Shown: positions 36,739-50,100, counted from the first letter of the stretch. The stretch is DNA of 64,000 nucleotides from Pipra filicauda (GCF_003945595.2 NW_024104998.1:186001-250000); one strand, 5' to 3'. The notes: a model not told the origin generated them from the letters alone. Numbers and translations are program-made.

Positions 36739-37107
36739 CATAGAATCATAGAATCATCCAGGTTGGAAAAGACCTCTGAGATCATCAAGTCTAACCCTTG
36801 ATCCAACACTGCCGTGGTTACAGACCATGGCACTAAGTGCCACATCCAGTCTCATCTTAAAATCCTACAGGGAGGGAGAATCCTCTACTTCCCTGGGCAG
36901 CCCATTCCAATGCCTGATTACCCTCTCTGTAAAGAATTTCTTCCTAATATCCAACCTAAACCTCCCCTGGCAGACCTTAAGACCATGCCCTCTTGTCTTA
37001 CTGATAGTTGCCTGGGAGAAGAGACTGATGCCCACCTGGCGACAACCTCCTTTCAGGGAGCTGTAGAGAGTGATGAGGTCTCCCCTGAGCCTCCTCTTCT
37101 CCAGGCT
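36739..37107 (-). mobile_element. CR1 3' end fragment
   Basis: The + strand reads CATAGAATCATAGAATCATC and then GGAAAAGACCTCTGAGATCA, the reverse of a CR1 tail. It continues into the reversed RT C-terminus up to CTCCTCTTCTCCAGG. About 370 bases with a well-preserved tail, suggesting a fairly young copy. Confidence 0.9.
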
Positions 37108-38519
37108 TCTTTTACTTACATCTCACAGCTATGAATATATCAACTACATTAAAATTTGGTTACAGTACTTCTAAGGGAACTATTATTGTTGTCTTCCAAA
37201 ATGGGAAATTGAGGCAGTGAGCGATAAAATTTCCTCTGACATGGAGTACTACATGCTGTTCTACTGAAAGCCAGTACAACCAGGCAAAAAATGTGATTAA
37301 TGCAAAGGTGGGGGTAGCAGTAGGCTGGTAGAAGTGACACAGAGCGTGAAGTGCCACGCTTGTGATTCTGGACATCTGGGTGTCTGACACAATGAGGTTA
37401 CATTTGTGGCAGCAATTTATGGATGCTGGCATTGGGCAATTAAAATATGTAGTTATGTAGCCTAACAAAAATTCCAGTGTGTTCTCTTACCTCCAGACTT
37501 CAACGGAACTTCAAGAGTTCTCTGATGGGGCACAGGCATTTGGGCCAGAGATGTACTAAGCTCCTTAGCCTTTATGAAGAAAAGGTACCACCCAGGTTTA
37601 TGCAGCAGAACAGACCTTTCTGGTACATCATAGCAAATTAATGTCCTTCACTAAAACCTGTATTTAAATAATGTCTGAAATTACAGTAAGGTCATCAGTT
37701 CTCATTTTTGACTTTGTGCCTAAATTATCTAGATACTTAATTTAAAGAAAAGTAAGGGAAAGAAACAGAAAAAGCAATGAAGTTCTGGTCTTGTTCTTCC
37801 CTTCTTTCATTCTGATAATGGCTGGAAGGAACCATTTACTCAGAAAAACAGAGCCAAAATATCAGTGTCTGTCACACACAGTAGTTAGGCACTGCCACCC
37901 TGGGAGCTAGCTTAGCTGCCTAGCAATTGTCTGTGTGGGAGCGATGAATAATGGCAGTGTATCACATTACTTCGAAGCCCTTGCAAAACACTTTTTCAGG
38001 TTATGCAGATAGAGGGAAACAGAGGTGACAAAATTTCATATTGAAAATTGTGCTGAGAAGTAACAGGACACCCAAATGAAAGCCCTGCAAACACGGTAAG
38101 AGGCCATTTCTTAGACTTGTTTTTGAACTTCACTTACACAGCACAGCAAGATCTGAGACTACCTGAACATCATGCTCAGGGTTAGACTGCCTCCAACTAT
38201 TTCTGTAGCAAGAAAAATTCTGCAGTCTGTCCAAAGATCAAGAGTGAAGTTTTCAAAAGCATTTGTTGTCTATGAACCTTAAATTCCATTTTAAAAACTA
38301 CTTTATTTCTTCAGTTTGTTGGATTTCAGCAGAACTGGATTTGTACACATTTTATTACTTCTGGGCATGAACATGGAGAGCTGCAGCTGGTTAGGTGCTG
38401 GTGTACATCATGATATCTGATTTCTTACTGTCCCAGAACTAAGACTGCACAGGCATGTTTAGAAGAAAAAACAATTTTATTGGGAAGAGGCAATTCAATA
38501 AAGTTTAAGAATGCTTTAT
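37108..38519. other. Intergenic DNA
   Basis: Nothing recognised over 1.4 kb. Confidence 0.5.
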
Positions 38520-38615
38520 GGATGTACCATCCATGGAAGTGTTCAAGGCTGAATGAAGTGAAAGGTCAATGGCAGGGAGTTCAGAACCAATTCAATGATT
38601 TTATGTTTCTATGTA
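38520..38615 (+). mobile_element. Possible degenerate CR1 tail
   Basis: ACCATCCATGGAAGTGTTCA and AGGCTGAATGAAG followed by ATGATTTTATGTTTCTATG resemble the last 100 bases of CR1. Very diverged. Confidence 0.4.
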
Positions 38616-39666
38616 TTGCCACCTGTGATTTAATATTAAATAGAGAGAAGCAGAAACACTGGCAATGCACAGCTGAGGAGACTGTGTTCTGAAGTTTCAG
38701 TCTCCTAGGCAATCAGCCAGCCCCCAGCAGTGCTAAGGGGGCTTCCAGAGTGCTACTCTGTAGTAAAGAAGTCCCAAGGGTGCTATGGGATCCCTGGAAC
38801 TCTGTCAGGGCACTAGGAAAATGGAAACTGGGGAGGATCTCAGGATACAGAGGCTCAGTGCCCTGGAATTGTACTCTTGGAGCCCCATGATACAGCATGT
38901 TGAAATATCCATTGAGAATCACTGAAACATGCCCACATATAATGCTTTATTTCAGAATTTTTTGTGTTAGATTTTCCACTCCAGTGGAAGTTTATATTTC
39001 ACTCTAGGAAAGAAAACTTATCCTCCAAGATCCTAGTGCTGAGTGTAAATTCAGGCTTTAAACCAGAAGCTACTCTTTAGTTTGGTAGGTGCCCATAAAA
39101 ATGTTGGACAAAATTGTACCATCTACAGTGCAGCTCAGAGCTTTGTGAGAAGGACATCCAAGCACTATATTAGCTCTGTTACTGACACTTGTATAGCCAG
39201 TACTTACGTAATGTAAACTTGTGCCTCTGTAATTCGTACCTGATGAACATTGCACTCAGAGTGTTTGTTTTATTTTCCCTTCCTACACTGCTCAGGTCAT
39301 CTAAGAATCAGTTATACCACAATCCTCATAAAACAGTTCATATACCATCTTTTCATGCCCCCAGAAGTCACCTTTTCTTTGCTTTTTCTGCCCCAATTAG
39401 TAGTGTTAGTTGATCTAATGTACCACCTCCAGACTCTTTGGAGAGTAATAAATCTAGTTGACAGTCTATTCATTTGTAAGCAGTTTTTAAGTCTACACAA
39501 AATACATTTATTTTCCTACTTCCAACCTCTTGTTTATTTTACAGAGATTTTGTTCTTCTGCACAAAAAAACAAACAAACCCCAAACGTTCTGAGTTTACA
39601 ACTGTTTTTTCACTGCAGGTTATGTCAACTCTTATTAAAAAATAAAAGAGAAAATAAAAATAAAAA
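38616..39666. other. Intergenic DNA
   Basis: A somewhat GC-richer patch at 38710-38890 was not recognised. Otherwise AT-rich without gene signals. Confidence 0.5.
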
Positions 39667-39672
39667 GAAAAG

Positions 39673-40215
39673 TGTCTGACGGCTCGGATGGGAAGAACGG
39701 GTCGGCACACTTCTGGGTCCAGAGTGAAATGGTCTCTTTATTAAAATGCCTCTCACCTTATATAGAGGAGGGCGAGAACTTGCTACAAAGAGGGCGTAAT
39801 TGGGGAGGAGCAAGGGCAGAGCATGCAAAAGAGAGGGATGGCACAACCATATAAGGAAAGGTAGCAATGTAGCAAAATTCAACCAATGAGAGGACAGGGT
39901 TAAGGGCCACAAGGGACAAGGGAATTTATCAGGGTTTAAGGTACAGCATATAGGGAATAATACAATGAACTAGGAAACAAAATATAAAAACTGAAATGCT
40001 TCTTTTTAGAACAGTCCATATTCTCTTATATAGAGTTTTCGTCTTTGTTAACAAATATCTGGCTCCGTGCTTCTTTTCCAACTTTCATAGCTTTTGTTTT
40101 TCTCTCCTCCAACATGTCTTGGAATCTGAGTCTCTGTTACCTCCTCTTCTTCAGGCATTCAGGTGTTGTTTTGTATTCCACCTTCTGTCCTGTACCTGGT
40201 CTGTTTGTGACAGCA
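39673..40215 (-). mobile_element. Solo LTR of an endogenous retrovirus, minus strand (about 543 bp)
   Basis: Read on the minus strand it starts TGCTGTCACAAAC. A CCAAT-type box (TCTCATTGGTTG, about 39880) is followed by a TATA box CTCTATATAAGG (about 39755) and AATAAAGAGACC about 25 bases later. It ends CCGAGCCGTCAGACA. The order CCAAT-TATA-AATAAA-TCAGACA is that of a compact LTR promoter with its poly(A) signal. The 6-base repeat GAAAAG flanks it at 39667-39672 and 40217-40222, one base off the expected edge. No viral genes are attached. Confidence 0.7.
39749..39762 (-). promoter_or_regulatory. LTR TATA box
   Basis: CTCTATATAAGG on the minus strand, upstream of the LTR AATAAA. It could still drive minus-strand transcription, but activity cannot be judged from sequence. 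Confidence 0.5.
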
Positions 40216-40222
40216 TGAAAAG

Positions 40223-41577
40223 TATATGGTATTGGTGAGAACTTTTTTAAAAAAAATCAATTCAGAGCCACTATTGTTGGGCAAAATTTTTGCAGGTGTA
40301 ATTCAGAGAGAGGCCAATTCTATTTACAGAATTACGTAAATGAGTTAGGAGATAAATTGCAGTGAGACAAAGCTGTTTATGTAAATTTCTTGGGAACGAA
40401 CATAGCTACTCTTGTAATAGCCTTTAAAGCCTGGTCCCTTTTCTTCCTCTAGACATAGTTACCACTGTTTCCTGCGTGGCTCCATTTTGATATCTGGGCT
40501 GATTTTTAAAGGCTTTTCTAATACAAAGTTGCTAACTCTGCATGGTTCCATAACATCAGCTGCAACATGTTTGAAATCTGTAATTGGACAAGAAATCCTT
40601 CCATGGAAAATCAAAACATGTCTGTTTGTAATGGTCTGAACAGATTTTATTTCCTGTTCTGTGTAGTGCTTGTGATACTTTGGTGGAGAGAGGAAAGTAG
40701 ATCTGCTAAAAGGCAACTCCAGAATCTGGCAGAGAAAGATCAAGATGATTTTACTGCTAACAGATGAACAGGATACAAAATCACACTCAGTTTTCTAACA
40801 CATGTAACTAATAGGAACGGGGTGAAGTTATCTGCAGTTTTCATTCAAAGAACATATGCCTTTCTAAAAGACATCTATAAGGCTTGCTAGAAGACTTACA
40901 GGCTAAAGCAAAATGATTCATGCTGTGCAGGATCTGAGATGACATGGATATGCCTGTTTTTCACAGTGTTAAATACATAAAACTGCATTATTCTTTCACT
41001 CATCTTGTTGTCTAAGTACATGATCTCAGAAATTTACTACCACAGGCAATGGCCTCGAAGTGATTGATGTGCAACAACCCATGCACTAGGGCCATTCCAA
41101 GTCCATTGACAGTGAGTGAAGCAGAATCTTTAGGAGGACTGCAAGTACGGGGATACCAAAATGAATGAAAATATTCCCATGTGTAACAAATTGTATAAAA
41201 GTAACTTAAATTGTTTTTCACGAGAGAATTTGGTCTTAAAGAGAGAAGATTTTCCTCAAAGATGAATAATGAGGCGGGAAAACTAGCCATTATTTGCAAA
41301 TTATTTCCAACAAGAAAGAAACTGCAGGGTAAGTGGACAGTCCATTGAGAATATGAGCTCTGTGTTCAGGTGAAATCTAGAAGACAAATTAAATTATAGG
41401 AGTTAATAGGAAGGAATTTCAGAGTGAAACATCAATTACAATGCTAGAGGCACCTGTGATCTGTGTACTGTTCAGATACTGAGCTCTATACATTTTAAAA
41501 ATATAAAAATATAACTATATGTAATGATAATTAAATAATGCATGAGGGTGAATCTATGGGTAGATGCTCCATATGAT
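40223..41577. other. Intergenic DNA
   Basis: Nothing recognised over 1.35 kb. Confidence 0.5.
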
Positions 41578-41990
41578 AAACAGGCTTTGACTCTTCAGCT
41601 TGTGGAAAAGGTGTCTTTAAGGGCAAAAGCTATGTAAAGTTATCAGCACCATAGAGAAGGTGAATAGAAATGATGAATCATTATTATAACACAAGGACTG
41701 CAAGGTACACAATGAAATATACAAAATGAAACACAAAAAATGACATGCTTTCCACATGACTCAAAATGACATTAAGAAATGCATTGCCACAGGATGTTGT
41801 GGAGGCTAAAAAAATTAATAGGAATAGATAAATTAAGAGAGGGTGAATCCATCAAATGATATAATGATCCTGCTTCAATCTGTAGTTCATCAACTCACTG
41901 TCATTATAGCTGGAAGCCAAGAGGGTAAATCAGGAAAGAATCTCAAACCTCTATATTTACCTTGTTTCTAATACTCTTTTCTATATAGCT
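41578..41990 (+). mobile_element. Ancient L3-like CR1, left part of a split copy
   Basis: It matches an old CR1/L3-type 3' region: GACTCTTCAGCTTG, GAGAAGGTGAATAGAAATGA, ATAACACAAGGACTGCAAGG, and the clear block CCACAGGATGTTGTGGAGGC. It then runs towards CCTTGTTTCTAATACTCTTT. Heavily diverged. It stops exactly at the LTR edge and resumes after it. Confidence 0.7.
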
Positions 41991-43055
41991 CTAGTGGGTT
42001 TCTGTGGCTGGGTTTTGGTAAGGGGGGGCTACAGGGGTGGCTTCTGTTAGAAGCTGCTAGAAGCTTCGCCTCTCCCATGGTGTCAATGCCAGCCGGCTCC
42101 AGGACAGACTTCCCGACGCTGGCCAAGGCCGAGCCAATCAGGAGTGATAGTAACACCTCTGTGATAACATATTTAAGAACAGAAGACTGTCGCACAGAAG
42201 GAATTCCAGCCAGGGAAGAGCAGAGAACATGGGAACAATGTAGACACCAAGGTCAGTACAGAAGGAGGGGCAGGAGGTGCTCCAGGTGCCGGAGCTGAGG
42301 CCCCTGCAGCCCGTGGTGCAGACCATGGTGGAGCAGCTGTGCCCCTGGAGCCCGTGGAGGACCATCAGGGTGCAGGGACCCACCTGCAGCCCATGGAGGA
42401 GCCCATGCTGGAGCAGGTGGATGCATGAAGGAGACCCCGTGAGAGACCCAGGATGGAGCAGGGTCCTGCCGGTGACCTGCAGCCCGTGCAGAGTGGAGGC
42501 CCTGCTGGAGCAGATTTTTCCCAGGTAGGACTTGTGGCCCCTGTGGGGGACCCAGGTCGATACAGCTCATTCGTGAAGGACTGCACCCCATGGAGGAGTG
42601 ACCCATGGGACAGCAGTTTGGGAAGAACTGCTGCCTGAGGGATGGACTCATGCCAGAGAGGTCCACCATGGACTGTCTCCCATGGGAGGGACCTCACGGG
42701 AGCAGAGGAAGGACTCCTCTCCCTGAGAAGTGGTGGAAAAAACAACTGACCGTAACCCCCATTCCCGTCCCCCTGCACCTCTGGAGGGAGAACAGGGAAG
42801 GAAGGAGGGGTGGGGGGAAGGTGTTTTTAAGATTGTTTTATTTCTCACTCTTTGGCTCTTATCCTGTTAGTAATAAATTTAAGTACTATCCCCACTTTGA
42901 GTCTGTTATGCCCATGAAGGTAATCAGTCACTGACCTCTCCCAGCTGTTATCTCAACTCTGTTTTTTTTCCTCTCTCCTCTGTCCAGTTGCAGAGGGAGA
43001 GTGAGACAGTGGCTTTAGTGGGTGCCTGGCACCTGGCCAGGGTCAACTCACTACA
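41991..43055 (+). mobile_element. Solo LTR of an ERVL-like endogenous retrovirus (1065 bp)
   Basis: It begins CTAGTGGGTTTCTGTGGCTG (family start TGTAGTGGG, first bases mutated) and ends GGGTCAACTCACTACA. The core carries the degenerate GGAGCAG...GACC(C/T)A tandem units typical of this bird LTR (about 42260-42700), a TATTTAAGAACAG box at 42170 and AATAAATTTAAG at 42874. The repeat ATAGCT flanks it at 41985-41990 and 43056-43061. No gag, pol or env remains. Several open frames inside are by-products of the GC-rich tandem units. Confidence 0.85.
42260..42700 (+). repeat. Degenerate tandem units inside the LTR
   Basis: Irregular repeats built on GCTGGAGCAG, GCAGCCC(A/G)TG and TGGAGGA-type words recur at roughly 40-60 base spacing. 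They are part of the LTR. Confidence 0.55.
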
Positions 43056-43125
43056 ATAGCTGCTACCAGGCATTGCTATAGACAGTCTACTGAGAAAACA
43101 AGGACTTCTGTCAGGTCACATTCTT
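43056..43125 (+). mobile_element. Ancient L3-like CR1, right part of the split copy
   Basis: GCTGCTACCAGGCATTGCTA and GACAGTCTACTGAGAAAACA resemble the end of L3-like elements (a CTGCTACTGGCCACTG...GACAGGATACTGGGCTAG-type sequence) and follow on from the part that ends at 41990. Confidence 0.5.
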
Positions 43126-46100
43126 CTTCCCAAATTATACATCTGCTTTGAAATTCATCTAACAATCTCTGACAGTATCAGTCTTTGCAATTATTTTCCT
43201 TTCATATTTGACTGATAGCAGATAACAAGTATAGATTTAAGCTTTTCTGTTGAGTCTAAGAAAGAAAAAGTTTCATAGTTGTAAATGTATTTATAAATCT
43301 ATGTTTTAATTGTTACATTGTTTTTTAATGGAGTGTAGAAAGGGGAATCTGAAAGATAAATGAAGAAAACAGGTAGTTGCTGCTTCAATAAATTGACCTG
43401 CCTTTAGTAGAAATGTAGGGTCAGACTGCATTCTTTTGGAATGTGTGCATGTGCACACATTGAAAACAATTATTTTATATGTTGGTTCAAAGATTGGTTT
43501 GGTTTTAGATTGTAAATAAAAAGAAATCAGTATATTTCAGAGAGAATGAGTTTCTGAAGCAAGATGTGGATATATCATGTGTGTATCCATTAGGAGTAAG
43601 TTTCTTGGCACCCATATGAATGCAATTCCTTTACTTACGTTTTTTATATAACCTTTTTACAAAAAAAACAACCAGTCACTTTTCAGTTTCTGCCCGTTAA
43701 TTCACCTTCCAGGTCTAATGTTGCTAAGAGAAAGCAAGATCCTGACTGATTCCCATCCAACTTTGATGTCTTCCTGCATCCTTTCATCCACTCTGGTTCA
43801 CCCCTTTCTCTTTATTTTATTTCTCTTTCCCTCTTCTCCCTGCCCCATTCTTTCCTCAGTCTCAGAATATAACTTGGTCAAGTAAAGATACCATCATGGT
43901 ATGCTTAAGGAAGCTGCAACTAAGGAAGAGTACACAAACCTGCAGGATTCATGGCTGATGAATTTCCAGTCCAGCTCAGGCACAAAGAGCCTGCTACTTG
44001 TTTTCAGTATTATGTAAAAATAAAACAGACTTTGCAATGTCTCATCAAGTAATTATTTTGAAAGGGTAAGCTCGCATGTCTTCTAAAGACACTAATCCCA
44101 CATTCATATTAAATAGTGAGATGAGAAAGGGAAATACAAAGACTGTAATTTAATATCAATTAAATAAATTAATTTATCTAAAGTATGTTGCAGTTGCACT
44201 TGAAGATAAGAATATACATGGAGAAACAGTTTGCAAATGAGCAGGAAAATGGTTCAGGATTTTAAGTCAATATTAGAAGAATGAAAATCCCTTTTTAAAA
44301 AAACAGAAAATATGATACATGAATCATTATAAATTGAAAAAACCTCCGATTCTAAATCTCAAGATGAATGCTCAAAAACTGAATCCCAACAGATCAAAAT
44401 GAAAAATCTCAATCAGCAGTGTGCTCCTGGATTTTCATAATACATACACTGAGAGAGCATAAAACAGCAGGGCAATTTCACAACTCTGTTCAGTCAAAAC
44501 AATGGAAAATATTGTGAGTGCTCCTCAGCAGCTGTTGCTCAGCTACTGCAAAACACCTGAGACACATTGCAAAAAGAACTAGACATTCCCTGTTAAAATA
44601 TGGAAAAGATTAATGATTAAGATGACAGAGTGCATTTGATCTCTCTGTTGAAGAGCCCCATGCACTGCCTGGGGTTTTACATGGCAGGAACTGTGGTATG
44701 CTGGTAGCTGCCAAGTCCCTGCCTTTGCAGAAGGAGTTTGGTGATGACTGCTGAATTGCTTGTACAGTACCTAGTTGTGAAGGGATGAAACAGTAGGAAT
44801 AATAACATTATTAATAATAAAATAACTATAATGCACTTGCATTTCAAAAGTAGGTCTTAAAGCTAGGAACACAAATATTTGCAGTTGGTAGCAAATAATA
44901 ACAATGGTAGTACAAGTAGTATCACCTCTTCTGGATTCATCCCAGAACACATTTCTGCCTTGAGGATTGAAAAAAAAAAACAACAAAGCACACAGTGACA
45001 AAGTAGCAAATATGTCTGATAACCCAGAATGGAAATGGTGATCTCTAATGAGTATATGTCTTCCTTCACTTTTGTAAGGGACAATTGCTTAAAGGATTGC
45101 TCTAATGACAGCTATCGAATTCAGCTCACATAAGGCAGACCCTGAATAGTTTCCAATAAACAGTTAAGTATTACCCTAGCAATTTCTTACTAGACCAGTG
45201 GAATTCTAAGACAATAAGCTTTGTAGTTGGCGATGACTTCAGTAGTGATACTGGATTTACCTGTGAAATTCCAAGCAGTTGCCCTGAGTACCACTATATC
45301 AGCTAGCACTTTAATTACTAAATTGCTCAACAGTCTAGAATCCTTGACAATGTCTGTATTAGTCTCATTTCAATGTTTGTTGAATACAGTTGAATTTTCT
45401 GTAGAGAAAAGTAGATAATCCTGATCATAACACCAGAAAATCTCATATGTTAGAGATATTTTTCCAATTTTTTTTTGTTTCTACATCAGTACTTAATAGC
45501 TGCACTAATATCCAAGATACCTGGATATGTTTCAGTAGTCAAAATACTTTACTTGTTAACTACTGTAGCATTTCTTCTTCTCCTTTTTTTTTTTTTTTTT
45601 TTAATTTTCTATTTCAATTTAGCTGGGACCCTTGAAGATCTTCTGGAAAGAACCAAAGCAACATTTCTGAGGTAAAATTGACAGTGGAGGGGATAATAAT
45701 GTCTCAGCATTGACTATGCTCTGTAATTCGTGTGTGGATCTCAGCTGCAAATACTATAATCTCTTTCCTCTTTGTGGCCCACCAAATCCCCACACATTGA
45801 CTGCCCTTGCTTTTAGTCCCTTAGGGAAGGAAAAACTAAACCACCCAAACCAGAAGGTTGTCCTATCTTCTCTGTCATTCCTATGTGGCAGTTTACATCT
45901 GTATATTTAATATACATCTAAAGAAAGCAATCATAATTCTGCCAACATAAACAGCTGCTAGTAAATTGTGATTCGTTGTTATGATGGGTCACTATAAAAT
46001 ATCCCCTTTCTTCAGAAATCATCAAATTCTACCATCAAAGACAATATGATCTGGTTTTGTATTTATATATACATCCTTTGACTAAACATTTACAGAACAT

Positions 46101-47029
46101 CCTATTTCTGGTTCTGCTCACTTACCTTTGTAGCAGAATCCGTGCTCTATAAATCACATTTCTCATTATTATGTTCTGTCAACACCACTCACATAACAAA
46201 TCTGGATGTATCTATAGTGACCTCCATATTCTCATTGGCATTTTAGCCACTTTGCTTCCACAGGCCTGTAATGGGTGAGTGCCACATGCCAATAGTGTTA
46301 TCTGGTACATAGGTTTTAAAATGGGCTGTTCTGAACTCTGTAACAGATAGAATTTATTTTATTTTTCTTTTTACAGATGCTTTTGTCACAATGTTTTTTA
46401 TTAAAACAAGCACTGCTATTGTCTACCAACCCTGACACGTTGTTCCAAGGTGGGTTGTTACACCTGATGTTTAGATACAGTTTATTCTCTGCTTAATTCA
46501 TTTAGTTCTATGATCTCCGTAATACAGGTCGTATTTGGTCTGCTTTGTCACCTCTCTTCTATGAGATTTAGTGCTGTTCTGACACTACTGATGTTTTGCC
46601 ATGAACTTTGGGTGAGCAGTAAGTTACATGCAACTTGGAAAGGAACCTGTCTATAATGCTGTCCATTTGCATCTTGGATTTTCTCACGTGGGGAGACCTG
46701 CAGCTTTCTGGGGCCTATTTCTCAATGACAGAAATGTTCAGAGGCAATATTTTTATTAACAGGCCTGAAAAACATTGTATGAGCAAAGAAAGTTTAGGCC
46801 ACATGCAGGAGTCAAAAACCTAACTTCTTAGATGTTAAAGGCTGTGTGCACTGTCTTCATCATACTTTCAGATCTGTTACTTGGAACATACTAATTAGCA
46901 AGTTGGTTCATATGCTAATATGATTGGCTGTACTTTTAGGCCTAGAATAATTAGTGCATTAGTAGTCTTGCATAAAGGATTCTGCACAAATATGTATCCT
47001 TCATAAATACTAGTATAACAGCAACATAA
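43126..47029. other. Intergenic DNA
   Basis: About 3.9 kb without a recognised gene or repeat. It includes a 10-bp inverted repeat with a 2-base spacer at 43440-43461 and a long T run near 45585-45602. Confidence 0.5.
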
Positions 47030-47105
47030 AAGATCTTAGAATGCTAGAATGGTTCCGGTTGGAAAGGGCCCTATAAATCTCTTAAAGATCTAATTCCAAA
47101 TAATT
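47030..47105 (-). mobile_element. Short CR1 tail fragment
   Basis: AGAATGCTAGAATGGTTCCG and GGTTGGAAAGGGCCCTATAA form a reversed CR1 3' end. Very short and diverged. Confidence 0.6.
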
Positions 47106-50100
47106 GCACAAAACATTAATTTTGGGACATTTTTAACAGCTCAACTATTTCAACTCTTTTAAATAAATTGCTAAAAAAGTGGAGACCTTGAAGAATAAAT
47201 TTTGTTATCTCTGTCAATACCAGCCAAACTAATGCTTACTGAACATGTGCCTGTTGATATAGAGAATAGGAAGCCAGTTTAACTATTCTGATATGTGAGA
47301 GGTTGCTTCTGTGATTTTCTTGTGTGCTTTAACATTTTGGAAGTTTGCTCTGCTTTGAATGGTCACATGATGGTGTTCAAGCATTACAGAACTGGAACCT
47401 GACCAAAATTGCAGTGAACTACTACTGACAGAAATTATCTACTACCCCACTACATGGGGATTTAATAAGGCACGTTTCTGCATCACTGAATGCAGGTCAT
47501 GCAAATAGAAACTCTGCTGGCTGAGGCCAGTCAGGACTTTCTGGGTTTGACCGTGTTCACAGTGTGCCCTGTTTGACTATTCATGTTGGCAAGACTTTGG
47601 GTAATAATATGTCACTCCCTTCTGCTGAACACTGGCAAAATCTGATGTTGTGGGCTACTTTGAAATGTTGACAATGTTCATGGCATTTATTTTTAGACCT
47701 CCCATATATCAAGCTCTGAAAATCTCTACCTAGAGTTTGTTGGTTTTCATAAAGCTATCACTGAGATTTTGTGAGACTGCGTCTTGGAAACTCAGCACCA
47801 TAGTAATAGCGTGATAACAAATCCTTATGTTACTCTGTAATATTTCAGCTACTCAAGTTAGCAGTCACACATCTGTGATCCTCTCAAACACTGTATTCTA
47901 TGCAGCAAATGTGCTGTCAAAGTTATTCTGATGTCATGATATCCCTTCAATGCTCACAGTCAGAAAGAGAAGTTTCCAGAAACTTGTTGAGAAAATCAAT
48001 TTCTGTGATTATGCAATGTAGTTTACTACAGTCAGAGAGACTTTAGTGAAGTTATTTACGACCCTGATACACCAGTAGATAAACTACGAAGTCCTGTGAA
48101 CTGAAAATTGACCCAATTCCTTCCTCTTTTGCCATGATTTATCCTTCCCAAATGAAACCAGTTACGGAAACCATTGTTTTTGACAAGTGATTTCATAAAA
48201 AAATGTTCATTTATTTTGCTTGTACCTCTGGGTATTGAGTGTCTGTCATCAAAACTCATTAGCAATTTAGAGTAAGGGAAGTTAAAAAAAAAGTGGTGGT
48301 TTAGGCTCTTTGCAAGTTGTTACACCACTGCAAATGTATGTGTCTTTTTCACCCTTAATGTGGATAATGTTGGAGACATAACATTTACAGTATTTGTGAA
48401 GATAGCACCCACCATGCCCAAATATCCCTCACTTCATAGTGGTGGCATCAGTGATTTTCAAAGTCATTCCAAAGGTTGCCAATGACAAAAGTGCTAACTG
48501 AGAGTCTCCAGAGGGATATAAGAAGCAGCCTTAAGCTGCTCCTTCTTGCTCTAGAGAATGGTTATACTTGGTCGTGAAGTTGTTTGTTCATTCTGGGGGA
48601 TGAAGGAAATGTTGACATGTTCCTGTGGTGTAGGAAAACTGAATTATGGTTAGTGTCATCAAAATCAGAGAATTCTAAGAGCAAGGATGAAAGATTTTCC
48701 TACAAATTGAGCAATCACTTTAAGAGGCAGTAAAGAGTGAGACAGTGTGGTGCCATTTGATGTCTCTGGAGGCTGCATTTAAATCTTTTATTTCAGTTTT
48801 AATTGTATTATTTCGTGCATAATTTGCCTCTAAGAGGCTAGGACATCTCTAGAATGAATACTAAAATTTAGATTGTTTTGTGACAGGAAGGAAAAAAATA
48901 TTCTTATAGCTGGTTATTTATTTCTTTATTTAGTGCTTCACATAATACATCACTATCCATCTGCATCTGCAGTATATTATAAAGTAAAAGCTTTTTTTTT
49001 AGAAAATGCCCCTAGTAGATGGTCCCATGTCATAAGAGATCTCCTTAAATAACAAAGATGTTGTCATCTGTCAGGTGCTCTGACTACTCACAATATTATT
49101 GATCGAGGTAAAAGTGTAAGACAGTTACCAGAAAGTGGAAAACTGAATCAGACGATGTGGGAAAAGTGAGAATTAATTTAAAATTTTTAAAGTGAATCAT
49201 TAGGCCTTTGCAATAAAGTATTACTCTGGGTAACTGTAACCTATTCAAGGTTATTCCCAGTGTCAGCTATGAAAATAGCAGAACTGATTAATGGCACCTG
49301 GTGCTGTGCTGTAGTCTAGATTAGGTTTGAGGAGTAATATTTTCAAGTGCCTTTTTAAAAATAATGCATTGATGTATACATCGACTTGTTATTCTGCTCT
49401 GCTAAAATTTTAACAGAAATTAGGCCAAATTTTCAACATTTTTTACTCTTCTTTGTCCCAACAGGAAGAAGAAAACCCCTGCCTGCCACTCTTACTCTTT
49501 ACCTGCATGGGAGATTAGCCTGAAGACTGAGGCTCTACAGAGCCGTGCACCAGACTCCTAGCTCTGTAGCGATCACAGAATTTTAAGATTTTTATGACAA
49601 CAAAATCCAAGTCAATTTATATGATTTTCTGTTCTTGTCTTTTGCATTTGGATCTGTTCTACTTTTTCAGAAGAATATCTCTCAGAAGAAAATTCTTTCT
49701 TAGGGTCTATTAAGCTCTTTATAACACCCGAGGACATCTAGGAAATAAATCATCTCATTCAAGAATCTCTCTTCTTATAGTGAGTAATCTGACTAATTTT
49801 TAGGTTAGTATGATTCCTGAGGCAATTTTGGGGGAGTTGGCATTGGTTATATAAGGTCCTTTAACGTGAGTGGCATGTAAGAGTCTAATTACCTACTCTC
49901 TGCTGTCAGTGAAAAAGGGTAAGAACCTCTATAGAATAATTTGGCCCATCCTAAGCTTCATACATTTAAAGGAATGAGTCAGCATCAGGTGGTGCTGTTT
50001 CCAGGTAAGAATCGCACTGAATTCCAAGTGGGAGTTGTATGCTTAGCTCCCTAATCAAGAACGTAAAGTTTTCAACTATATCTAGGCACCTTAATAGCAT

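Noticed and set aside
42253..42778. Overlapping open frames of about 137 codons on the minus strand
   Set aside because: They fall in the degenerate tandem units of the ERVL-like LTR and read as low-complexity Pro/Gly/Ser text, not a gene.
43440..43461. 10-bp inverted repeat with 2-base spacer (AATGTGTGCA / TGCACACATT)
   Set aside because: Short and GT-rich; expected by chance in a window of this size, with no associated feature.
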